Positions 29,048 to 37,554 of a stretch of DNA of 41,266 nucleotides are shown in pieces. Made by a program: the position numbers and the translations under genes. Every line of letters begins with the position of its first letter. Positions within the stretch are counted from its first letter, which is position 1. The stretch lies in NCBI GenBank assembly GCA_903907925.1, contig CAIVQB010000036.1, positions 1 through 41,266 on the forward strand, read 5' to 3'. Origin of the DNA: an uncultured Verrucomicrobiota bacterium (GTDB taxonomy: Bacteria > Verrucomicrobiota > Verrucomicrobiia > Limisphaerales > UBA9464). Below the pieces are notes generated by a model, which saw only the letters and a program-made list of their open reading frames with translations, ran no database searches and was not told the DNA's origin.

Positions 29048-30318
29048 GTCGACGCGAGATAGGGAATGGTGAGCGGGCCCTGGGGCAACACTGCGACCCG
29101 TGCAGCGGGGCCGAGCCGGTCGAGTTCGGCACGCACCGCGGCACCGATGTCTGGACACGGAGTGAGATGCGCCGCGCGAAGCACTTCCACGGGCATGGAA
29201 GAATGAAGCTGGACCCGGGCGCGCCGTTGGATCAATGACTGGATCTGCGCCTGCCATTGTTCCGGTCGAACAAATCCCGGTGTGGCCAACAGCGTGAGAA
29301 TCTCTTCCGGCGAACCTCCCTCGCGCAACAGCCGGTCGAACGGACTTCCGGCCGGCACACCCTCGCTGCATTCCGCGGCGAGGATCAGCAATCCATCGGG
29401 AGCCAGGATGCGCGCACCGGCGCTCATTCCTTTGACGCCCTGATACAGATTCATGTCCAGCGGGTAACCGGAGTTGGTGGTCACCACCACTTCGTAGGGC
29501 CGGTCCACTCGTTGCATCGCGGCGGTCCGGACATATTCACGACCGACCTGATGGGCCTCGACCAGGTCGCCGGCGAAAACGCGGGTGATTTCCCGGTGCT
29601 CATTGAGGGTGACGTTGAGAAGAAAACTCGGTCCCACGCGAAGGGCGATCTCCAGCAACTCGTCCCAAAGCGGATTGCCTTCGCAGATGCCGAAGGTGGA
29701 ACGGGAATCGTTCAGGTTGTCGACCCCGTGATTGCTCATCACGGTTTCCAAATGGGCGACTCCGGGCATCAACGCCTTGGGTCCGCCGCTGAAGCCCGCG
29801 AAGAAATGCGGCTCGATGAATCCGGTGAGAATCCGGACATCCGCCTCGACCGCGATACGATTGATCAGCGCGGGCACGCCGGTGCGGGTCGTGCCCAGCG
29901 CGACGCAGGCCGCGTGGTTTTCGGGTTCGTGATTCACCACCCGCCATCCGGCCACGACTTCGGGCGTGAGCATCTTTTCCAGTTCGGCCTTTGTGTTGGG
30001 ACGATGAGTGCCCAATTGATTCAACAGTGTCACTTGCTCGCGCCGGACGCCTGCCCCCTCGAGGAACGCCAGGAGCCAGGGGATGAGCCGGTGATTCGGA
30101 GTGGCGCGGGTGATGTCGGTGAAGAGGATGACGATCTTGGCGTTGGGCTTGAGCCAGTCGCGAAGCGGTGGACATCCAATCGGGTGCTCGAGTGATTCCA
30201 GCACCGCGCCCCGTTCATCGGCCAACCCGGATCGGAACGAAGGTTCGATCACCGTGATCCGGCCGTCCGGGAATTCCACCGGCAGGCCGCCACGTCCGTA
30301 GGCGAGATTGACGTTCAT
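29044..30318 (-). CDS. larA: LarA-family nickel-dependent racemase
   Basis: A 424-residue LarA-like enzyme. Residues matching Lactobacillus plantarum LarA are present with the right spacing: His105, His171 in EPHFF, Lys181 in GGPKALMPG, which would covalently hold the nickel-pincer cofactor, and His197 in SNHGVD. Asp68 and Arg71 in FTDITRATPNH also fit. The family racemises or epimerises 2-hydroxy acids and related compounds by hydride transfer; which acid is used here cannot be read. Cofactor synthesis genes (larB, larC, larE) are absent from the window. It is coupled to the sulfatase gene by a 4-base overlap, so it may act on an acid released from the sulfated substrate. Confidence 0.88.
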   Translation of the reverse strand: MNVNLAYGRGGLPVEFPDGRITVIEPSFRSGLADERGAVLESLEHPIGCPPLRDWLKPNAKIVILFTDITRATPNHRLIPWLLAFLEGAGVRREQVTLLNQLGTHRPNTKAELEKMLTPEVVAGWRVVNHEPENHAACVALGTTRTGVPALINRIAVEADVRILTGFIEPHFFAGFSGGPKALMPGVAHLETVMSNHGVDNLNDSRSTFGICEGNPLWDELLEIALRVGPSFLLNVTLNEHREITRVFAGDLVEAHQVGREYVRTAAMQRVDRPYEVVVTTNSGYPLDMNLYQGVKGMSAGARILAPDGLLILAAECSEGVPAGSPFDRLLREGGSPEEILTLLATPGFVRPEQWQAQIQSLIQRRARVQLHSSMPVEVLRAAHLTPCPDIGAAVRAELDRLGPAARVAVLPQGPLTIPYLAST

Positions 30319-30398
30319 GTTTTAACGACTCTAGCGGGTTGAAGCGTTGAATCCACGGGAATGATGCCTCCAGAAACGGCCTCGCTGAATTCAGCAAA

Positions 30399-30815
30399 TC
30401 AAAACAGCCCGCCGGGGTGATTCGTGACGGCCATGACGATCACGCTCATCCACCCAAGGCAGAGGACGGAAGCGGCGAACCAGCCTGCTCGTTTCCAACC
30501 CCGAAGAACGTTGGGCGACCAATAGGACTTTCGCAACCCGATGCGAAAAACGAGAAACACCCAAGCAGCCAACAGCGAGAGGCCGCCTTCGAGTGCCGTC
30601 GCTCGAACTGCGGGGCTGGCACCGGATTGTTCCAGATGAGCCATCAACTGAGTGAAACCGATCAGGGAGCCTTGAGACAAAACCGCGAGGAACAACGCCT
30701 GGCTCCAACCCAGCAAGCGAGCGGCACCGCAGGCGATGAAAAGGCCACCGGGCAGAAACAAAATGGCGAGACCCCAGGCCCAAGTGCGGAGTGGACGCGG
30801 TGCTGGAACGACCAT
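30399..30815 (-). CDS. small membrane protein, unknown
   Basis: A 138-residue hydrophobic protein I do not recognise. About four membrane segments are visible: roughly 13-32, 39-58, 75-92 and 108-128. A second overlapping frame on the same strand (30391-30831) is polar and arginine-rich and is rejected in its favour. It lies 21 bp downstream of the gluconolactonase gene stop on the same strand. No family assignment. Confidence 0.6.
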   Translation of the reverse strand: MVVPAPRPLRTWAWGLAILFLPGGLFIACGAARLLGWSQALFLAVLSQGSLIGFTQLMAHLEQSGASPAVRATALEGGLSLLAAWVFLVFRIGLRKSYWSPNVLRGWKRAGWFAASVLCLGWMSVIVMAVTNHPGGLF

Positions 30816-30836
30816 GGGGAGGGCGATCCAAAGCCT

Positions 30837-31901
30837 CTAGAAACCCGCACCCCGGGTGCGGGTGGCGATTCGCAGTAGATGGTGATTGGACGTGATGTAG
30901 AGCGTTGAACCGTCATCGCCCCAGGCGCAATTGCCGGTGGGATTCCCGGTCACCAAGGTTCCGAGGTGCCGGCCTTTCGGGCTCACGATCAGGACGCCGC
31001 CCGGACCCGTGGTCCACAGATTTCCGGCGGCATCCACCTTCATCCCGTCCGGCAGACCGGGGCGATCGGCGCGGACCAGTGGTTTTGCATCGAAGAAGAC
31101 CCGGCTGGATCCCAGGCTTCCGTCGGCCTTGACCTCAAACGCCTTCACGATGGGCTCTGCCGGATCGCTTTGCGTGACATAAAGAGTGCGGTGATCGGGC
31201 GACAGGGCGATGCCATTGGGAAAGGTCATCCCACCTTCCACGAGGACGACTTCCCCGGACGGGCGCCGCAGAAACACTCCGTTGTACGCCAGCTCCTTCA
31301 GCGGGCTTTTGTTGACGCCTTTGTGCGCGTACGGCGGATCGGTGAAGTAAAGGTTCCCCTGGCGATCGAAGACCAGATCGTTGGGGGAATTGAATCGTCG
31401 GCCTTCAAAGTACGTGATCAGCGGCTCAAAGGTTCCCGTCTTGCCGTCGTGTTTCACCAACCGCGAAATCTTCCGATCGCCGTGCTGGCAGAGGACCAGG
31501 CGTCCGGCGGAATCCGTGGTCAATCCATTTGAGCCGGGTTCCTGCCAGTCGATCCCGGTTCCGGTGTAGCCGCTGGGTTCGAGAAAAACACGGACACCGT
31601 CGCGCTCCGACCAGCGGTAGATGCGGTTGGCCGGAACATCGGAGAAGACCAATGCCTTCTCCCGCTTCAGCCAGGTGGGTCCCTCCGACCAGGTGAATCC
31701 CTCGGCGAGGTCCTCCATCCGCGCGGTCGGCGCCAGGACGGCGTCCAGCGCTGGCGCCAGCCGCTCGATGGTGCCGTAGGACGGGTGCGGTAGTCCGGAT
31801 GCCGAGATGCTCGGTACGGTCGAGGCCGCTGAAATCCGGGCGGAGAACGAAACGAACGCGCAGAAGCTGACGGCCACGAGGGACGACAAGGACGGGGTCA
31901 T
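30837..31901 (-). CDS. secreted SMP-30/gluconolactonase-like protein
   Basis: A 354-residue six-bladed beta-propeller of the SMP-30/gluconolactonase family. The signal peptide runs MTPSLSSLVAVSFCAFVSFS to about residue 26. Conserved metal-site parts are EGPTW, NSPNDLVFD and GLPDGMKVDAAGNLW. The family hydrolyses sugar lactones in the periplasm, consistent with the sugar-oxidising genes of the window. The final codons coincide with a GC-rich palindrome at 30843-30863. The small membrane protein gene follows by 21 bp. Confidence 0.9.
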   Translation of the reverse strand: MTPSLSSLVAVSFCAFVSFSARISAASTVPSISASGLPHPSYGTIERLAPALDAVLAPTARMEDLAEGFTWSEGPTWLKREKALVFSDVPANRIYRWSERDGVRVFLEPSGYTGTGIDWQEPGSNGLTTDSAGRLVLCQHGDRKISRLVKHDGKTGTFEPLITYFEGRRFNSPNDLVFDRQGNLYFTDPPYAHKGVNKSPLKELAYNGVFLRRPSGEVVLVEGGMTFPNGIALSPDHRTLYVTQSDPAEPIVKAFEVKADGSLGSSRVFFDAKPLVRADRPGLPDGMKVDAAGNLWTTGPGGVLIVSPKGRHLGTLVTGNPTGNCAWGDDGSTLYITSNHHLLRIATRTRGAGF

Positions 31902-31964
31902 GGGCTGAGATTAAGTGGCATCCGCGGCCAAGGTCAATGCGGGCCGAACGACACTGGAAACGAA

Positions 31965-31993
31965 AAAGCCGCCGCGAATTTCGCGGCGGCTTT
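31965..31993 (-). terminator. rho-independent terminator
   Basis: A perfect 13-bp stem, AAAGCCGCCGCGA (31965-31977) and TCGCGGCGGCTTT (31981-31993), with a 3-base loop. On the minus strand it continues into a TTTTT run, 26 bp after the stop of the triplicated LamG-like gene. It is the strongest intrinsic terminator in the window. Confidence 0.85.
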
Positions 31994-32018
31994 GTGAAGG
32001 AATTGTCCGATCCGGCGA

Positions 32019-35000
32019 CTAGTTGCGCAGACGGAAGAACTGCGTTGTCGCCGATACATTCAGCGTGACGGAGTTGCCGGAAACGCCAGGAACGGCGACC
32101 CACGCGGGGCTGCCGATCGAGGGTGATCCTTCGAGTGTATAACCCGAGACCGACAACGGCCACGAGACGGTGACCTGGCCCGCACCCAGAAGGATGGAGA
32201 GGGCGGGGGCTGGTTGCACGGTGATCGCCAAGGGGAGGGCGGCACCATCCGGGGCACCCATCGCCGCCATTTCGGCGTCGCTGAGTTTGCCCGAGCGGAT
32301 CTGGATCGAACTGACGTACATGTCGCGACGTTCGTCGTGATCGCCGTCGCCGAAGAGAACGGCGTAGGGCAGGAGCGCACGGCGCGGATTGTCGAGGCCC
32401 TGATTGGCCGTCCAATCGTCCTGCTTGATGCCATCCACGAACTTGGTCACGACGGGCGGCTTGGCCGCTTCGTCATAGGCTGCAATCACCCGGTGCCACG
32501 CGCCCGCGGTGAAGGCACCCGTGCCGTTGTATCCTCCGGCACCCTGGCCGAAGTTGCTGCCCTGCCAGAACAGATCACCGTCATCGCCCTCCGCATTGTT
32601 GGTCGAACTGATCTGGAGCAGTGAGGCCGCGCCCGGACCGGACGTGCCGACCAGGATGTCGAAGGCGATGGTGTATTGGTTCACCCGGGTTCCGCCGCCG
32701 TTGGGCTTGATCTGGTGATCCATGATCAGACCGATCTCACGCTTCAGATCCCCCGGCACCAGCATGATGGCGGCGTCGTTGGTTCCGATCAGCGGGACAC
32801 CGAGAACCGAGCAAAGTCCGAATACCGTTCCCTGCTGGGTCAGGCCCGTCGGACCGTCGAGGTATTGCAGTGGCTTGCCGACCGTCGCCGCCAGGTTGCC
32901 GAACTCGAAGTCCCACTGGCCGGTTACAGTGGAATCGGGGAGGATCACCGGAATCGGTCCGCCGTCCGGAGCGCCGAGGAGTGCAAGCTGAACGTCGCTC
33001 AACTTTCCGGCGCGGATCTGGACCGAGTTCACGTACATGTCGCGACGCTCGTCGTGATCGCCGTCGCCGAAGAGGACGGCGTAGGGCAGGAGAGCGCGGC
33101 GGGGATTATCGAGACCCTGGTTGGCGGTCCAATCGTCCTGTTTGATGCCATCGACGTACTTGGTCACGACCGGCGGGTTCGCCGCCTCGTCGTAAGCTGC
33201 CGCCACACGGTGCCAGGCTCCGGCGGTGAAGGCTCCGGTGCCGTTGTAGCCGCCGCTACCCTGACCGAAGTTGCTGCCCTGCCAGAACAAATCGCCGTCG
33301 TCGCCTTCGGCATTGTTGGTCGAACTGATCTGGAGCAGCGACGCGGCACCCGGGCCGGATGTCCCGACGTAGATGTCGTAGACGATGGTGTATTGATTGA
33401 CCCGGGTTCCACCGCCGTTGGGCTTGATCTGGTGATCCATGATCAAACCGATTTCCCGTTTCAGATCGCCGGGGATTTTGACGATCTTGGCATCCTTGCC
33501 GGCAATCAAAGGAACGCCGAGGTCGCTGCAGGCACCGTAGAGCGTGCCCTGCTGGGTCAGACCCGTCGGACCGTCGAGGTATTGTAGCGGCTTGCCGATG
33601 CTGGCGGCGAGATTGCCGGCATCAAAGTCCCATTGGCCGGTGACCGTGCTGGAGGGGATTACCTGCGGGATGCCGTCGGCCGTCGGTCCACCGAGCGCAT
33701 ACAGCTCGGCGTCACTGAGTTTGCCGGCGCGGATTTGGATGGAGTTCACGAACATGTCACGACGCTCGTCATGATCGCCGTCGCCGAAGAGAACGGCGTA
33801 GGGCAGGAGCGCGCGACGGGGATTGTCGAGACCCTGATTGGCCGTCCAATCGTCCTGTTTGACGCCGTCGACGTACTTGGTCACGACCGGCGGATTCGCC
33901 GCCTCGTCATAGGCCGCGGAGACGCGGTGCCAGGCTCCGGCGGTGAAGGCACCTGTGCCGTTGTAGCCGCCGCTGACCTGACCGAAGTTGCTGCCCTGCC
34001 AGAACAGATCGCCGTCATCGCCTTCGGCATTGTTGGTCGAGCTGATCTGGAGCAGCGACGCGGCACCCGGGCCGGACGTTCCGACGTAGATGTCGTAGAT
34101 GATGGTGTATTGATTGACCCGGGTTCCGCCGCCGTTGGGCTTGATTCCGTGATCCATGATCAGACCGATCTGGCGTTTCAAATCGCCGGGGATCTTGATG
34201 ATCTTGGCATCCTTGCCGCCGATCAGGTCGATACCCAACGCCGAGCAGGTTCCATAAACCGATCCTTGCTGGGTCAGGCCCGTCGGGCCGTCCAGATAAG
34301 CGAGCGGCTTGCCGACGGTGGCGGAAAGATCACCGTGATCGAAATCCCACTGTCCGGTCACCTGCGTCGAGGAGCCGGCACCCACGATGATGTCAAAGGT
34401 CCAACTATTGGTGCGGCTGGTCCCGGCGGAATCCTTGTACTCCAACCGGACGAGATTGGCCTTGTCGGTTCGCGCCGCGTTCGGGTCGTAGCGCAGGCTC
34501 AAGTTTCCGCCGGTCTTGCTTAGCCCCTGCGGTGCCACGGCCGTGCCATTCAGGTACAGTTTAACGTCCGATGTAGCGACCGTTGTGGAGCCGTCAACGA
34601 TCAATGCGGAGACGGCCGCGGTGGCACTGTTGCCGGCGGAACCGGGAGCCGGACTGACTTCCGCGAGATACGCGCCGGTGGCGACGCTGCTGTTGGAATC
34701 GCGGAAGGCCTTGATCGCGCGCGGATCGCTGCTGTCGTTGACAAGGATCCGGTCACCGGTCGTCGAATCGATGGTGTAAAACTCCAGGTTGGCGCCGTGA
34801 CCGGTTTGCCAGTGGAGGAGTCGGAACGGATAAATGCCGGCGACCGGCGCATTGAGCGACCAGGTGTTTTCGGAGTGCTGATTGCTGTTGAACGCGCGGA
34901 CCCCGAGGCGCTCGTAGGCACCCACCGGTGTGGCAAAGTAGTCGCGTGGATTCTGCCCGACGAAGGCCACATAACTGTCGTCGTCGTTCACGTCCGTGCG

Positions 35001-35492
35001 ATCCGCCCCGACGCTCACCGCGAAGGTGGTGACGCCGGCCGGCAATTGCAGGAAGGCGACCCCTTCGGTTGAAAAATTCAGGGGGTGGCTGCCGGTGCCC
35101 GGGATGCCCGGAAAGAGATTGGGGCTGAAGGTGAACAGGACATTTCCGTCGGGGTCGGTGATGTCAACGCTGTTGCCATCGACCTCGAAATCGAGGGTGT
35201 CGGTGGCATAACTTCCATCCGCGGCGGGCCCGGGAAACGCCTCATTGGGGATCAAAACACCGTCGGCATCCACCAGGGTTTGGTTGAGCTGCTTGATGGC
35301 GCGGAGCAGGCTGTTGCCCACGACTGCGGTTTCGGGAGCCTGGGCCGTGCGAACCACAAATCCCCGCACGCTCGATGAGCCGAGCGGGAGCGCCAGTGAG
35401 GCGGAGAGATCGTTGGTGGCCGCTTCCGTGCGGTTCAAGGCGAGGGACAGGACAACTCCGGTGAGGAGGATGGGAATGGTGTTGGATTTCAT
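32019..35492 (-). CDS. secreted protein with three LamG-like tandem units
   Basis: A 1157-residue exported protein. The signal peptide is MKSNTIPILLTGVVLSLAL to about residue 25. An N-terminal part of about 377 residues, with aspartate-rich turns such as DVNDDD, is followed by three 239-residue units, each starting VTGQWDF and containing LLQISSTNNAEGDDGDLFWQ and DWTANQGLDNPRRALLPYAV. They look like LamG/concanavalin-like lectin folds for carbohydrate or surface binding. The last about 70 residues (SILLGAGQVTVSWPLSVSGYTLE to QFFRLRN) form the short beta-domain seen at the C-terminus of many verrucomicrobial exported proteins. No catalytic motif was recognised. A perfect terminator follows. Confidence 0.85.
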   Translation of the reverse strand: MKSNTIPILLTGVVLSLALNRTEAATNDLSASLALPLGSSSVRGFVVRTAQAPETAVVGNSLLRAIKQLNQTLVDADGVLIPNEAFPGPAADGSYATDTLDFEVDGNSVDITDPDGNVLFTFSPNLFPGIPGTGSHPLNFSTEGVAFLQLPAGVTTFAVSVGADRTDVNDDDSYVAFVGQNPRDYFATPVGAYERLGVRAFNSNQHSENTWSLNAPVAGIYPFRLLHWQTGHGANLEFYTIDSTTGDRILVNDSSDPRAIKAFRDSNSSVATGAYLAEVSPAPGSAGNSATAAVSALIVDGSTTVATSDVKLYLNGTAVAPQGLSKTGGNLSLRYDPNAARTDKANLVRLEYKDSAGTSRTNSWTFDIIVGAGSSTQVTGQWDFDHGDLSATVGKPLAYLDGPTGLTQQGSVYGTCSALGIDLIGGKDAKIIKIPGDLKRQIGLIMDHGIKPNGGGTRVNQYTIIYDIYVGTSGPGAASLLQISSTNNAEGDDGDLFWQGSNFGQVSGGYNGTGAFTAGAWHRVSAAYDEAANPPVVTKYVDGVKQDDWTANQGLDNPRRALLPYAVLFGDGDHDERRDMFVNSIQIRAGKLSDAELYALGGPTADGIPQVIPSSTVTGQWDFDAGNLAASIGKPLQYLDGPTGLTQQGTLYGACSDLGVPLIAGKDAKIVKIPGDLKREIGLIMDHQIKPNGGGTRVNQYTIVYDIYVGTSGPGAASLLQISSTNNAEGDDGDLFWQGSNFGQGSGGYNGTGAFTAGAWHRVAAAYDEAANPPVVTKYVDGIKQDDWTANQGLDNPRRALLPYAVLFGDGDHDERRDMYVNSVQIRAGKLSDVQLALLGAPDGGPIPVILPDSTVTGQWDFEFGNLAATVGKPLQYLDGPTGLTQQGTVFGLCSVLGVPLIGTNDAAIMLVPGDLKREIGLIMDHQIKPNGGGTRVNQYTIAFDILVGTSGPGAASLLQISSTNNAEGDDGDLFWQGSNFGQGAGGYNGTGAFTAGAWHRVIAAYDEAAKPPVVTKFVDGIKQDDWTANQGLDNPRRALLPYAVLFGDGDHDERRDMYVSSIQIRSGKLSDAEMAAMGAPDGAALPLAITVQPAPALSILLGAGQVTVSWPLSVSGYTLEGSPSIGSPAWVAVPGVSGNSVTLNVSATTQFFRLRN
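32211..34361 (-). repeat. three 717-bp in-frame tandem units
   Basis: The units are 33645-34361, 32928-33644 and 32211-32927, each exactly 717 bp (239 codons), with no length difference. Units 1 and 2 share roughly 85% of residues by hand count, with changes concentrated at the first 60 and last 25 residues of each unit. Long stretches are near-identical in DNA, suggesting recent duplication or gene conversion. Confidence 0.9.
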
Positions 35493-35766
35493 GGCGACGA
35501 TGGGGCTGAACGCTTCTGCAGGTCAGGGGGATTACGGCTTCGGGAATAGCCGCGACCCTCGTATTGAGAGCCGAAATCCCGGGACGCTGTCCAGCACAAC
35601 TGCTGGGAGCACCCAAATTGGGGGAGATGCGGTGGCCGGTCGGAAGGACGAACGGATTCACCCTGCACCGAATGGCGAAAATGCAAGTCGACCCCAATTC
35701 CCGACGTGTCGCCGGTTCCGCCGGTTTCGTCTTTGATCCGGACTGCGGTCCCGCCACGCTTGGGCC

Positions 35767-36147
35767 ATGGAAACACCCGACCAGTTGCGTGAACTCTTCC
35801 GGATGCAGAAGGCCCTCAACAGCCGGATTGGCGTCGTCACCGACGGAATGGATGAGGCGGAGAAAACGAAATGGATCCTCAACTACTGCCGCGCTATGTC
35901 GCAGGAAATGGCCGAGCTCACCGACAGTGTTCCTTGGAAATGGTGGGCCAAGTATCAGAAGTTCGATGAACAGAACGCGCGGGTGGAGGTCGTCGACCTG
36001 CTCCATTTTCTGATCTCGATGGCTCAAGTCCTTGGAATGAGCGCCGACGATGTCTTCCAAGCCTACGTCAAAAAGAATGAGGTGAATTTCAAACGTCAGG
36101 ACAGCGGCTACACGGCCAAGGATCAGGACGATTCCAAGCATATCTGA
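35767..36147 (+). CDS. all-alpha dUTPase-like NTP pyrophosphatase
   Basis: A 126-residue all-helical protein related to dUTPase_2/MazG-like pyrophosphatases. Motifs: CRAMSQEMAELTDSVPWKWW with the acidic metal-binding helix, ARVEVVDLLHFLISMAQVLG with the second acidic helix, and the tail KKNEVNFKRQDSGY that in the family binds nucleotide. It probably cleaves dUTP (or a related NTP) to the monophosphate to keep uracil out of DNA. The ATG at 35767 is the natural start. The 274-bp gap before it, shared with the divergent LamG-like gene, shows no recognised element. Confidence 0.8.
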   Translation: METPDQLRELFRMQKALNSRIGVVTDGMDEAEKTKWILNYCRAMSQEMAELTDSVPWKWWAKYQKFDEQNARVEVVDLLHFLISMAQVLGMSADDVFQAYVKKNEVNFKRQDSGYTAKDQDDSKHI

Positions 36148-36245
36148 TCGGAATCGGCGCCTGAGCGGGGCATTGCGGCATTGACCGCCGTGGAAAAACG
36201 ACGGACGAATCCTGCCGCCGCTCCGACCCAGGCGGCCCGCCAACC

Positions 36246-36875
36246 ATGCCCTCATCCCCGCTGCCCCGCACGCCGCTCTCCGCGCCTCCGCACGTCAGGA
36301 CCAGCAGGGCCGTGGTCCCACGAGGTCACAGTCGCGACATCGCCGCGGTGCTGATCCCGCAACTCCGCATCCAACGGCGGGTCGCCGAACTGGCGGCCGC
36401 CATTTCGGCGGACTACCGCGACCAGGAGCTTCTTGTGGTGGCCCTGTTGAACGGCACGGTGGCATTCCTGGCGGATCTGATGCGGCAGATGGAGTTTCCG
36501 CTGACGATGGACTTGATGGGTGTGAGCAGCTACCGGTCTGGCACCACTTCGGGCGATCTGGCGTATACCAAACGTTTGAAGGTCGATGTCCGCGGCCGCC
36601 AGGTCCTGGTGGTCGATGACATCCTCGACACCGGAAAGACCCTGACCGCGGTGACACGGGAGTTGAAGGCGCTCGGCGCGGCAGGTCTCCGCACCTGCGT
36701 GCTGCTCGACAAGCCGACCAGTCGCTCCGGTGGCTTCGAGGCGGACTACGTCGGATTCGTAGTGCCGCACCTGTTCGTGGTCGGCTACGGCCTCGACTAC
36801 GCGGAAAAATATCGGAACCTTCCCTTCGTCGGAGTTCTCAAGAAGGAAGTCTACGCCCCGGAAACTCCTGAATGA
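36246..36875 (+). CDS. hpt: hypoxanthine phosphoribosyltransferase
   Basis: A 209-residue type I phosphoribosyltransferase. The PRPP loop is VVDDILDTGKT at 122-132. VVALLNGTVAFLADLMRQM, MGVSSYRSGT and the C-terminal FVVGYGLDYAEKYRNLPFVGVL are typical of Hpt. It salvages hypoxanthine (and perhaps guanine) to IMP/GMP with PRPP. The first about 30 residues are Pro/Arg-rich and unlike the family, so the true start may be a little downstream. The stop overlaps the moaD ATG by 4 bases (ATGA). Confidence 0.93.
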   Translation: MPSSPLPRTPLSAPPHVRTSRAVVPRGHSRDIAAVLIPQLRIQRRVAELAAAISADYRDQELLVVALLNGTVAFLADLMRQMEFPLTMDLMGVSSYRSGTTSGDLAYTKRLKVDVRGRQVLVVDDILDTGKTLTAVTRELKALGAAGLRTCVLLDKPTSRSGGFEADYVGFVVPHLFVVGYGLDYAEKYRNLPFVGVLKKEVYAPETPE

Positions 36876-37117
36876 CGGTTTCAATCCAGTTTTGGTCCTA
36901 TTTCCGGGACCTGACCGGCACCGCGGTCGACACCCTCGAGGTCGCGGAAGGTTCCACGGTCGGCACGGTGTTGGATGCGTTGTACTGCCGCTATCCGGCG
37001 CTGCAACCCCTCCGGGCCAGCACGCTGGTCGCCGTTGGCGTCGAATACGCCGATCCCCAACAGGTTCTTCGGGCGAATGAGGAAGTCTCGCTGTTCCCCC
37101 CGGTCCAGGGTGGGTAG
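36872..37117 (+). CDS. moaD: molybdopterin synthase small subunit MoaD
   Basis: An 81-residue ubiquitin-like sulfur carrier ending in VQGG. The terminal Gly-Gly is activated and thiocarboxylated to donate sulfur in molybdopterin synthesis. VSIQFWSYFRDLTG at the front and EEVSLFPPVQGG at the end are standard. It overlaps the hpt stop by 4 bases and is followed by moaE after 29 bp. No other molybdenum cofactor genes are in the window. Confidence 0.93.
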   Translation: MTVSIQFWSYFRDLTGTAVDTLEVAEGSTVGTVLDALYCRYPALQPLRASTLVAVGVEYADPQQVLRANEEVSLFPPVQGG

Positions 37118-37146
37118 GCCCCGGTTGGATCACTCCAAGCTTCCGC

Positions 37147-37554
37147 GTGAAACGTTCCATCACATTGACCGGAGCGCCGATTGACGAGGCGGCCCTGGTG
37201 GCTTCGCGAACGCCCTCCGGTTCGGCGGGTGCGGTGGTGTGTTTCAGTGGCTGCGTCCGTGGTCGGGAGGCCGACCGGAGGATCGAAGCCATCGATTACG
37301 AAGCCTTCCCGGCGATGGTGCATCGGCAATTCGAAGCCATTTTTGACGCGGCCGAGCAGCGGTGGCCGCTCGAGTCGGTGGAAGTGGTTCATCGCACCGG
37401 CCGGGTCGCCACCGGAGAACCGTCCTTGTGGATTCGGGTGACCTCTCCCCACCGCGCCGAGGCGCTGGCCGCCTGTGGCTGGATCATCGACGAAATGAAA
37501 CGCGTCGTGCCGATCTGGAAACGGCCGCTCTGGGGTGCCGGTCGCGGTGGTTAA
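37147..37554 (+). CDS. moaE: molybdopterin synthase large subunit MoaE
   Basis: A 135-residue MoaE, the catalytic partner of MoaD that turns precursor Z into molybdopterin. Active-site lysines Lys118 and Lys125 (EMKRVVPIWKRP) match E. coli Lys119 and Lys126. AGAVVCFSGCVRG and VVHRTGRVATGEPS are also conserved. The start is a GTG at 37147. The genes hpt, moaD and moaE form one likely transcription unit. The stop is followed by a 472-bp gap. Confidence 0.94.
   Translation: MKRSITLTGAPIDEAALVASRTPSGSAGAVVCFSGCVRGREADRRIEAIDYEAFPAMVHRQFEAIFDAAEQRWPLESVEVVHRTGRVATGEPSLWIRVTSPHRAEALAACGWIIDEMKRVVPIWKRPLWGAGRGG

Noticed and set aside
30391-30831. 146-residue minus-strand frame
   Set aside because: Polar, arginine-rich, overlapping a better hydrophobic frame (30399-30815).
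30843-30863. GC-rich palindrome as terminator of the gluconolactonase gene
   Set aside because: It lies within the last codons and has no T-tract on the minus strand.
32211-34361. CRISPR-like array
   Set aside because: The repeats are 717 bp, contiguous and in-frame protein units, without spacers.
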